Shown: positions 34,670 to 43,515 of the stretch, one piece after another
Layout: the number at the start of each line of letters is the position of its first letter
Position numbering within the stretch: the stretch's first letter is position 1
Assembly (NCBI GenBank): GCA_027886185.1
Contig: WOAB01000162.1
Location: 62,001-126,000 of the forward strand
Source: Rheum nobile
Lineage: Eukaryota; Streptophyta; Magnoliopsida; Caryophyllales; Polygonaceae
Reading direction: 5' to 3'
DNA: 64,000 bases
The notes under the pieces: generated by a model
Databases searched by the model: none
What the model was told of the DNA's origin: nothing
The model's input: only the letters and a program-made list of their open reading frames with translations
Translations under genes and position numbers: made by a program

Positions 34670-35660
34670 TGATATGAATATGGCCCATCAAGACTTGGCC
34701 AAGCAAGAAGATCCTTCAAACATAGATGATGATTCAAGCCAAGACGGGAAGCTAGGCCAAGACCGTGACATTGCCTCGGACACCACCAGAAAACACGGGC
34801 CCAATTTAGATCCGGGCTGTAAAGAAGCTAAAGAACCCGGAGACCACTCAAATCCGGGTTATAAAGCCGATGCTATCACCAGAGAACCCGGCTAGGCCCT
34901 CCATCCGGGTTAAAAGCCCACGTGAAGAATATTTGAAGACTGATGTTATTTCCGATTTATTGCTGGGGTTTTTAAACATTATTAGACAATATTTTAATTC
35001 CCTAAATGTCCATTAATTGGTGTTTTGATTAGTGGGCACGTTTTAGGATTAGTGGGTTAATTATTAGCATTTTCTTTAATTTCTCTTTAGTAACCGTATT
35101 GCTAGGTTATTAGGAAAACTTTTGGCTCATTGTTCAGAACGTTGAATTGAATCCAGAATCAGAATATTTCAGTTTTAGAGTTTTCTTCTTGTTCATCAAA
35201 CTTGTGTGTGATATCAAGTTCTTTCCTTGAGAGATTTGAGTGTGTTGTATCTCGAATCTCCCTAGGTCTTTCTCTTGTGACTAGTGTGTCAAATCTAGCC
35301 ATAGGGAGATTGCTTATCCCTCACTTCCATCACCCATCACAATCGATTCCATCCATCATCAACCGTCAGTTTGCTGAACTTCCTCCCCGGAACTATCAGT
35401 GACCCTTCGGTAGAAAAATCATATCTTTTGATCCACCGCCCAGAAAATTCTGAAAATTGGAGGACAGAAACTAGACTTCCATATCTATCTACTGTCGCCG
35501 GAATCTACCAATTCGGAGTTCGGAGCAAGGAGAACGACCCCACTGAAGTTAGATCAAATTCTGGAATTCTGCTGGGGGTTGCTGTCCTGCGTTCTTGAGT
35601 TCCGAGGCGCCTTGTCGAGCAATTCTTGCACTGTGGCCATCCCGATCCTTGATCATAACA
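34670..35660 (+). repeat. TR-GAG 2 5' LTR
   Basis: Starts TGATATGAATATGG and ends TTGATCATAACA. The first 226 bp contain an open frame identical to the C-terminus of the element's own ORF, because that ORF runs into the 3' LTR. Confidence 0.95.
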
Positions 35661-35662
35661 TG

Positions 35663-35674
35663 TGGTATCAGAGC
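35663..35674 (+). other. Primer binding site, tRNA-iMet type
   Basis: TGGTATCAGAGC lies two bases after the 5' LTR, the standard complement of initiator methionine tRNA 3' end in plant LTR elements. Confidence 0.95.
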
Positions 35675-36675
35675 TACGTAAGTATTGCTCTCAAATTTGC
35701 CTTTAAATCTATAGAAAAATCGGTTCTTTACTTGCTCACCATTTCGTGTCTTTGCATGATTTTATGTGTAGTGTCTTGGTTTGTTTTGCATCGTTTCCTT
35801 CTTGTTGTTTGCTTGAGTCATTGAGTCTGCATAGGGAAGGCAAGGGACGAGTTCTTTTCAGTTGTTTTAGGGTAGAAACCGCCGAGCATCACTAGGAGAT
35901 TTGGGTAGGATTTTCTTCCTAAAATCTAGGGTTTCTTGTTTCGGTTGTTACTTACTTTGAAATTCAAATTTTTGGCATCCCTTTGCATCAACCAGCCGTA
36001 CCCTTGTTAGATCATATAGATTAGGTTATTTTGAGTCATTTTCTATTGGTATTTGGCATATAATCAGCCTAGGGTTTGTTCTTGAGCCAACCGAAGCACT
36101 TAACTTCATACTTGCGTAGGAAAGGCCTTGAAAATTTCTAAGTGTTGATCCGACTTTTCTTTCTGTAATTTCCAGTATATTAAGTTGTTCTAGTGTCAAA
36201 AAAAAAAAAAAAAAACGAAAGATCAAAAGACAAAAAAAAAAAACCGGAAAAGTCAAGCCTACAACAAAAGAAAAAGACTTGCCTTGTAAGAGTGGTTGTT
36301 CAAGTTTATCATCTTGTGTTGAACTTTCCTTTATTTGGATACATTGTGAAGATTGATATTGTGTGGAGAATTGGCCAGAATTGTCACTCAACTTTGTAAA
36401 GAAAATTTCAAAGGCTTAGTACTTGCATTTGTGTTGTGAAAGTTGTGGAATTTAGCACAAGGATTAGCCTAAAAGTTGTGGTGCAATTTTATCTTGTCTT
36501 TGTTCATATTGAGCATACTAGGCAGCCTACCTTGACCTATATTTTGAGCTAGTAAAGGTCACGAATTTTTCTTGGATTTAAAATCAGATTTGTGGCTTAC
36601 TTGCTAGCTTAGGTAGCACTTGTTGTCTTTCGATCTTGTGGGCTGTTGTGTGGTATTGCTTGTGTGTAGGAAATC

Positions 36676-37950
36676 ATGGTGAAGGCCAAGGAGAAGAATG
36701 TGGCTGCGGAGGACCCTAAGGATGGCTTGGAATCGGCCTTGGAGGCCATATTGTTGGCTATCCAAACATCCAAGGATGAGGCCCAAGAGCGAGAGCGCCA
36801 AGCTAAAGAGCGAACTCGCAAAGATTTGCAAGCCTTGCGGGATGCGCAAGTTGCCTTCATGAAGGCCATGGAGGAGAAGTGGGACCTTGCTCACGGCCCA
36901 TCACCGAGCCAATCTCAAGAGGTGTCCCAATCCTCACCGAATGTGAGCACTTCAAGGGGAGAATTCGGTATGACTCCTAAACACTCTTCTCCTTATCTTG
37001 CATCTATTCCCACTAGTGTACCCGTTGAGAATGAGGGGGATTTAGAGAAATTGCATGTTGTGGCTGCCCAAGATGAATGTTTTGTGACCAAAAAGGTTTT
37101 GATAGCCTCGGATGTTCCAAGTGTACCTAGTCAAAGAGAGGCTATCTCCCCCACTAGGTGCCCTATTAAGGGGAAAGTGTGTAGCGTCATAGTGGATGGA
37201 GGGTCATGTTGTAACATACTTGACCAAGAAGTAGTAGAAAGATTTCATTTAACTACTACTCTTCACCCACAACCCTATACACTTTGTTGGTTGAATTCCA
37301 ACACTCATCTTAAAGTCAAGGAGCAAGTCACAATTCAGTTTGCCATAGGGGGTTATGGAGATGAGATTGTGTGTGAGTCAAAGCCAAATATGAAATGGGC
37401 AATTAGAGGCAAAGGAGGAACTTCTAATCATATGTTCTTGACCAAGTCTTTTATGCCTCCATTCATTACATGCTCTCAACCTTTCATTACATTTTATAAG
37501 AGTAACTCTATTAATGAAAATGTTGTGGTGTTGCATAGAGCTTCTAGTGGTCTTATTGTAGGTCAAGAAGGCAAGCACATCAAGGGCTTAAAGCTGGAGT
37601 CCGGGATGGTCCCATTTGAGCTTGGAGAGGAAGGCGCACCACATAAGGAAAGTCCTTACTTGGAAGGAGATAAAGACCTTGACGAGCTGGATTCGAGGTT
37701 GAATCCCTTTCAAGGGAGGGAGGATGATATGAATATGGCCCATCAAGACTTGGCCAAGCAAGAAGATCCTTCAAACATAGATGATGATTCAAGCCAAGAC
37801 GGGAAGCTAGGCCAAGACCGTGACATTGCCTCGGACACCACCAGAAAACACGGGCCCAATTTAGATCCGGGCTGTAAAGAAGCTAAAGAACCCGGAGACC
37901 ACTCAAATCCGGGTTATAAAGCCGATGCTATCACCAGAGAACCCGGCTAG
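36676..37950 (+). CDS. TR-GAG 2 ORF: coiled coil plus aspartic protease, C-terminus encoded in the 3' LTR
   Basis: The 424-codon ORF is intact. Residues about 15-70 are Glu/Lys/Arg/Gln-rich and coiled-coil-like. Residues about 165-235 hold a retropepsin-like segment with CSVIVDGGSCCNILDQEVV and PQPYTLCWLNSN. The flap and LGRPW helix expected after it are missing, because YGDEIVCE joins directly to unrelated SKPNMKWAIRG. There is no Retrotrans_gag core and no CCHC knuckle, so two internal deletions relative to TR-GAG 3 are inferred. After DSRLNPFQGREDD the frame crosses the PPT at 37711-37724 into the 3' LTR and adds about 75 acidic residues. The DGGS active site differs from canonical D-S/T-G. 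Activity is doubtful. Confidence 0.8.
   Translation: MVKAKEKNVAAEDPKDGLESALEAILLAIQTSKDEAQERERQAKERTRKDLQALRDAQVAFMKAMEEKWDLAHGPSPSQSQEVSQSSPNVSTSRGEFGMTPKHSSPYLASIPTSVPVENEGDLEKLHVVAAQDECFVTKKVLIASDVPSVPSQREAISPTRCPIKGKVCSVIVDGGSCCNILDQEVVERFHLTTTLHPQPYTLCWLNSNTHLKVKEQVTIQFAIGGYGDEIVCESKPNMKWAIRGKGGTSNHMFLTKSFMPPFITCSQPFITFYKSNSINENVVVLHRASSGLIVGQEGKHIKGLKLESGMVPFELGEEGAPHKESPYLEGDKDLDELDSRLNPFQGREDDMNMAHQDLAKQEDPSNIDDDSSQDGKLGQDRDIASDTTRKHGPNLDPGCKEAKEPGDHSNPGYKADAITREPG
37711..37724 (+). other. TR-GAG 2 polypurine tract
   Basis: CAAGGGAGGGAGGA immediately precedes the 3' LTR start TGATAT. It is simultaneously coding (QGRED). Confidence 0.85.
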
Positions 37951-38715
37951 GCCCTCCATCCGGGTTAAAAGCCCACGTGAAGAATATTTGAAGACTGATG
38001 TTATTTCCGATTTATTGCTGGGGTTTTTAAACATTATTAGACAATATTTTAATTCCCTAAATGTCCATTAATTGGTGTTTTGATTAGTGGGCACGTTTTA
38101 GGATTAGTGGGTTAATTATTAGCATTTTCTTTAATTTCTCTTTAGTAACCGTATTGCTAGGTTATTAGGAAAACTTTTGGCTCATTGTTCAGAACGTTGA
38201 ATTGAATCCAGAATCAGAATATTTCAGTTTTAGAGTTTTCTTCTTGTTCATCAAACTTGTGTGTGATATCAAGTTCTTCCCTTGAGAGATTTGAGTGTGT
38301 TGTATCTCGAATCTCCCTAGGTCTTTCTCTTGTGACTAGTGTGTCAAATCTAGCCATAGGGAGATTGCTTATCCCTCACTTCCATCACCCATCACAATCG
38401 ATTCCATCCATCATCAACCGTCAGTTTGCTGAACTTCCTCCCCGGAACTATCAGCGACCCTTCGGTAGAAAAATCATATCTTTTGATCCACCGCCCAGAA
38501 AATTCTGAAAATTGGAGGACAGAAACTAGACTTACATATCTATCTACTGTCGCCGGAATCTCCCAATTCGGAGTTCGGAGCAAGGAGAACGACCCCACTG
38601 AAGTTAGATCAAATTCTGGAATTCTGCTGGGGGTTGCTGTCCTGCGTTCTTGAGTTCCGAGGCGCCTTGTCGAGCAATTCTTGCACTGTGGCCATCCCGA
38701 TCCTTGATCATAACA
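37725..38715 (+). repeat. TR-GAG 2 3' LTR
   Basis: 991 bp, same length as the 5' LTR, with about four substitutions (for example near 38276, 38452, 38534 and 38563). It is followed by TSD CCTGG. Confidence 0.95.
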
Positions 38716-38720
38716 CCTGG

Positions 38721-40014
38721 TTATTCGTCATAAGAGTTGTTTACCTGACCGGGGTCGTTTCGCCCCCTTAGGGTACGGTTGGTGTCATCGATCGCGTCGA
38801 TAATCCGAGGATGCCCTTCGGTCGACTCAATCGGGACTCTTGTTTGCCTTGGAGGGTTCCTCGTCTTCCTCGAGTCTGACTTGCGCCATGATTTTGGCTT
38901 GTACGTCTTCAAAGTTTCGGCATGGGTATTTGGTCAATTCGCGGTAGAGTTCACTACCTCTGACCAGGCCCCGGCGAAACGCTTCGATCGATGTTGGAAC
39001 GTCACAATGTGGGATTGTGACCTTCTCTTTGTTGTACATGTTAAGATAATCCCTTAGAGGTTCGCCATACCTTTGCACGATCCTGTATAGGTCGCTTGAC
39101 TGCTTTTCTAATCGTCGACTGCTGGCAAATTGAACTTTGAATGAATTGATCAAGTCGGCGAAGGAAGCGATGGAACCCTGTGGTAAATGCATAAGACAAG
39201 TTAATGCAGGTCTCGCGAGGGTCGTGCCAAAGCTTTTGCACATGACTACCTTGCGGTTCCCTCTTGGGATCGATATAGTCATTAATTTTTGCTTATAAAT
39301 TGAGACGTGATCGCCGGGGTCCCCGGTCCTGTCATAGTTGGGCATGTTGGATACGTGAAACTTTTTAGGAATCTCGACGCGTGCAATCGCCTCTGCAAAA
39401 GGCGAATCTTCATATCCGTCGATTGCTTCTTTCTCGATCGGTTGAGGGACTCCCGAGATTCGTGCGATACGACTGTCCAGGGTCTTCATGTGCTCGTTGA
39501 TAGCTTGTTGTATGAGGGTCTGGAGATCGACTGGAGTCGTTACCTGTGGATGGATCGCTCGAGCCTCAGAGGGCTCAGCTACAAAGCTTGGCACGTTAGT
39601 CGTAACGAAAGTGACCGGAGGGGTCTGAAACTTACCAGAAGGTAGGGAGGCATTAGTCGTCGTCGCAAGAGTTGCATCTATCCCATCCAAGTTGAGTCGA
39701 GTAGATAGTCCTTCTGTGTTGACTACGCGTCTTGGGCCTCCGGGGACCGAGGCGACCAAGTGTACCTGTGATTTCAACAACTCATTTTCACGGGTTAGTC
39801 GAACAATTTCGGATTCAGATTGGGTACTTAGCGTTTCCGTTCTGGCACGTTGATGGGCCAATTCCTCTTGGAGGACACTCATGGCTTTTGCGAGTTCTTA
39901 CATTCATGAGTTTGCGATCGGTTGGCTACTGATGTCATCTATATGGTTCACAATTTGAACATCGCCTTGAGCTTGGTTTTCGACGAGGATTGCAGGATTT
40001 CCAACGTCGGCCAT
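38721..40014 (-). pseudogene. Tat gag, N-terminal and core part
   Basis: The likely original start is the ATG at 40014 (MADVGNPAILVENQAQ); two in-frame stops (TGA, TAA) near 39895-39905 precede a second open stretch from 39882. That stretch holds a coiled-coil-like leader with ELAHQRARTETLSTQSESE, a Pro/Thr-rich linker, then the gag core (FHVSNMPNYDRTGDPGDHV, LINSFKVQFASSR, EPLRDYLNMYNKE, SIEAFRRGL), continuing to the CCTGG target site. Gag would form the particle shell and bind RNA. It is interrupted by TR-GAG 2 and resumes at 34669. Confidence 0.88.
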
Positions 40015-40061
40015 GATGGAATGAGTGTCAGATTGATGATTGGATCGCTGATTGGCTAGAT

Positions 40062-40079
40062 GCCCCACGGTGGGCGCCA
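40062..40079 (-). other. Tat primer binding site
   Basis: On the minus strand TGGCGCCCACCGTGGGGC follows the 5' LTR after a three-base spacer (ATT). This is the primer region commonly seen in plant Tat elements and not the iMet type used by the TR-GAG elements. Confidence 0.8.
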
Positions 40080-40082
40080 AAT

Positions 40083-40587
40083 TGTTTTGGGGCGAAAAGA
40101 TTGAACCGACCTGAATCGCCTTAAGAAGGGCAACTTGACAATGACAGTATTGATTATATCCGAATGATCCAAATCAAGCAAAGAACTAAACGAAATAAGG
40201 TTAAACAGATGCAAAGACTAGCGTATCTCCCTTGAACAAGAGACTGGTCTAATCGAATGATTCAATCGTCGGTCACTTCAAGATTGAAATGAAGAATCAA
40301 ACTTAGAGAACAATCGTAACAGAGTGAGAGAGTTGCAAATGATAGCTTGTATTAGTGGTAATAATCGTGTGTTTACAAGAGCAAGATTAACCCTTTTTAT
40401 ACATAATTTACAAGACTCAACTAATCTATCTGTTGACGTCCGAGTTTTCAGGGATTCGTCGGGTTGTTGCTCCATCCGTCCAATATTCACTTAACCGTCT
40501 CAACGTTCTTTTTCTCCAGATCGTGTCCCAACTCGTTTGCTTATTTGGGCCGGCTTGATGGACAACCAATAATTTCTGAGCCCAACA
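40083..40587 (-). repeat. Tat element 5' LTR
   Basis: Pairs with 24838-25341 at about 96% identity by eye. Plus-strand ends are TGTTTTGGGGCG and GAGCCCAACA; TSD GTAAC follows at 40588. Confidence 0.93.
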
Positions 40588-40592
40588 GTAAC

Positions 40593-42022
40593 CCTTAAAT
40601 TTTCCTTTAAATATTCATATTATAAAGAAAGATTAATTTGAATTATTATAAAAGCAAATTGACTATGTTGTAATTAAATCCCGTAATTCTAGCCATTAAC
40701 TAGAAGAATTCAAAATATAGTACTGCTTGTAATTAATAAATAAGGCTTTAAGATTCTAATCCACAACATACAAAACTAAACTTTAAAATAACCAATGTCA
40801 AGTTGGTAACATGCGTCTCCGTTATAAGGACTATGTATACATGTATAAGATTGTAGATAATGATTTTGATTTTCATAAAAAAATATATTTATAACACATT
40901 ATTATGCTAATATTAAGCATATTTATATATCTCTACTAATCTATAATCGATAAGAGATGAAAAATCTTAATTCATTATTGTATAGCACTTTAGATTATCG
41001 TAAATACAAATATAGCAAATATTATTGGCACTAAGGAAATCAATACAATTTTTTATGACTGTGTCATTGACTATATATTTGATATTGATTAGTTCCGTAA
41101 ATATAGCAAATATTATTGGCACTAAGGAAATCAATACATTTTTTTATGACTGTGTCATTGACTATATATTTGATATTGATTAGTTTCGTAAAAGAAGATC
41201 GGTCATGTACTAAGACTATTAACAAATAATATTTTTAATTTTTTGCTCCATAAGATACATTATATCAGTTTTTGATATTGGGATGGGTCTACCATTTCGT
41301 GTGCCAACAATACATCGGTCTAGATGTAGAGCGGTTTTAATCGGTTGAACCAGACGATCAAGACCTAAAAAAAGATACACTATATGAATATTGATCATTC
41401 ATTTGTGTAAAAAAGAGGGCCTAAGAAATAATAATAAGTGATGGCATAAACACTAGTTAAAATGAATAACTGGCTTGGATTTTTCATAAGCTTGTTAAGT
41501 GATTGGGCATATTTTATAAAATTTCTTTTGATAAGCTTGTTAAGTAATTGTACATGAAGTTAGCTTTTATTACAAACTTGCCACGATGTCTTACAACCCC
41601 CATTTCTCTCCATTTACACTTGAGTGCCCATTTACAGTTTAAGCCAAATCTGATGGTAGATGGCAATTCTCACTATTCCTGCGGTAACAATGGTTCTCAC
41701 TCAAAGTAATTCCTATGTATATATTCAATATAACACATTACAAATATGCATCGCAATTTGAATGTACACAGAAAACACTAAAAATGAAATGTTTGCACAA
41801 TCCTGCACGAAAACACGCCTTTGCACCAGAATAAAACTATATTTTCTCAGTTCACTTTTTATTGTCATTTTAGTCTTTAAATTTCATTTATAAATATTTG
41901 TCCCTCACATAAAAATTACAAAATTTGTATTGAATTTTGGTTATTTTGATTTTTCTTTCTCTATGTATACGTGATTAAATTTAGAAAAAGTTTTGAATTT
42001 TGAAAACAGATTTGGTGACTTT
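40593..42022. other. AT-rich intergenic stretch
   Basis: No gene is recognised. It contains the tandem duplication listed separately and otherwise low-complexity AT-rich sequence. Confidence 0.6.
41008..41189. repeat. 91-bp tandem duplication
   Basis: Two adjacent units (41008-41098 and 41099-41189) share TATAGCAAATATTATTGGC through GATATTGATTAGTT, with about two differences. Confidence 0.88.
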
Positions 42023-42031
42023 GTTAATATT

Positions 42032-42933
42032 CAATTTTTTTTCCAAACTGTGTACTTTTTTAAAACTTATATCGAATATACGCTCGGATTCAAACTTATT
42101 ACGAGAATAGGCTGGCTCATGGAGGTTTGGGGTAAGTCGCTGTATGGAGGTTTGGGGTAAGTCGCTGTACGGACAAACGACTTATCTAAATAAAGTCGCT
42201 GTACGGACAAGCGATTCTATCCGAACCACAACTTTAATTTTTTTTTTTTAAAAAAAAGGTAGAGTCGCTGGGCTGGCCAGCGACTTTGTTTTAATTTTTT
42301 TTTTTACTTTTCGATATTAGAGAGTAAAAAAAAAAAAAAAACAATCTTAATTTTTTTTTTTTACTTTTCAATATCAAAGAGTAAAAAAAAAAAATTGCAA
42401 AGTCGCTGCGAGCGACTTTGCTTTAATTTTTTTTTAAAAATTTATATAATTTTCAATATCAGAGAGTAAAAAAAAAGAAAAAAAGAAATTTTTATTTTTT
42501 TTTATACTTTTCAATATCAAAGAGTAAATAAAAAATAAAAAAATTGCAAAGTCGCTGGTCAGGTCAGCGACTTTGCTTTAATTTTTTTTTTTATACTTTT
42601 TAATATCAGAGTAAAAAAAAAAAATTGCAAAGTCGCTGGCCTAGCCTGCGACTTTGATTTTTTTTTTTATATATACTTTTCAATATCAGAAAATAAAAAA
42701 TAAATAAAATAAATTCAAAGTCACTGGCCTGGCCAGCGACTCTCCTTTTTTTAAAAAAAAAATTAAAATTGTGGTTCGGATAGAATTGCTTGTCCGTACA
42801 ACGACTTTATTTAGGTAAGTCGTTTGTCCGTACAGCGACTTACCCAAACCTCCGTAAGCCAGCCTATTCTCGTAATAAGTTTGAATCCGAATTTATATTC
42901 GATATAAGTTTTAAAAAAGTGTAAAAAAAATTA
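42032..42933. mobile_element. Foldback/MULE-like MITE made of nested palindromes, 9-bp TSD GTTAATATT
   Basis: The 902-bp element is flanked by GTTAATATT (42023-42031 and 42934-42942). The outer 170-200 bp on each side are inverted repeats: AAAACTTATATCGAATAT, GGATTCAAACTTATTACG and GAGAATAGGCTGGCT on the left recur reversed on the right, as do TCGCTGTACGGACAA blocks. The centre alternates two small palindromes: five copies of AAAGTCGCTGG...CCAGCGACTTT (42263, 42398, 42547, 42628, 42716) and six of a TACTTTTCAATATCAGAGAGTA-like motif separated by A and T runs. No ORF. TSD length and long TIRs fit a Mutator-derived foldback element. It ends about 0.58 kb upstream of the MATE start codon. Confidence 0.85.
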
Positions 42934-43410
42934 GTTAATATTATGAAACTTGACAAATAACAGTAGTATAATATTTTTTTGGGTAGAAAATAAAAGTAGT
43001 ATAATTGAAGCAACCGACGGAGGTATGACGCGAACTTAAATCCAGCTGCACACGTGGGACAGTATTGTTGACTCCTTGAATTTTCTTCGTCATATATTGG
43101 TGTTGTAGTCCACACAGGAATCATATATGCATTCATGCGGGCAGTCTACGCTCAACTCATTCATTCACAGCTTTTACTTAATTAATTCACGAAGACGCAG
43201 ACGAACCGACCAACTTTGACTTTTTTCCGTTCATCAACTCTCCCCAGCACGGTTCCCTGTCATGTGTCCATATATAATTTCCAACTCATTTAAAATTCCT
43301 CCATTTTTACTAGTAGCTAGTTCTTTTCTTTTCTTCTTGCTCTCATCCTTTTTTAAGGAGAAAATAAAAAAAGAAACAAGCAGGTCGATGAGATGGGAAT
43401 TAAATTCTCT

Positions 43411-43420
43411 CTATATATAA
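43411..43420 (+). promoter_or_regulatory. Probable TATA box of the MATE gene
   Basis: CTATATATAA lies 96 bp before the ATG at 43516, which would place transcription start near 43445 and give a leader of about 70 nt. Because it overlaps the upstream in-frame ATG at 43393, that ATG is unlikely to be translated. Another AT-rich candidate lies near 43460. Confidence 0.55.
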
Positions 43421-43515
43421 CGTACGTACGTGTCGTAGCTTGTCCAACGCTCTTCAATATATATATACATCCTCCTCAATCTCAATCTCAAACTAAACGT
43501 ATTATTATATTAAAT

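Larger units (their letters stand above)
34670..38715 (+). mobile_element. TR-GAG 2: very young non-autonomous LTR element inside Tat gag
   Basis: The element is flanked by TSD CCTGG (34665-34669 and 38716-38720) and splits the Tat gag frame cleanly. The two LTRs are both 991 bp and differ at only about four sites, indicating a recent insertion. It has a tRNA-iMet primer site, one long ORF, a PPT, and no RT, RNase H or integrase. It also lacks a gag core and zinc knuckle, so it must be packaged, copied and integrated entirely by proteins of another element. Confidence 0.93.
24838..40587 (-). mobile_element. Full-length Tat-lineage Ty3/gypsy retrotransposon with antisense ORF
   Basis: The element is flanked by the 5-bp TSD GTAAC (24833-24837 and 40588-40592). 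Minus-strand order: 5' LTR 40587-40083, primer site 40079-40062, gag, protease, RT, RNase H, second RNase H, integrase, spacer with an antisense ORF, PPT 25352-25342, 3' LTR 25341-24838. The second, archaeal-type RNase H and an antisense ORF between pol and the 3' LTR are known features of the plant Tat lineage. Three later insertions lie inside it. LTRs differ at roughly 20 of 504 positions, so it is much older than the nested TR-GAG 2. All coding genes in sense are broken. Confidence 0.92.

Noticed and set aside
38827..40014. A new gene-pathway or defence system near the MATE gene
   Set aside because: Every long frame in 25-40 kb is explained by Tat or TR-GAG coding; no biosynthetic or immune genes are present in the window.
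43393..43515. Upstream in-frame ATG extending the MATE protein by 41 residues
   Set aside because: It precedes and overlaps the best TATA box, and its residues are AT-rich-sequence-like without family similarity; the Met at 43516 gives a normal-length MATE.
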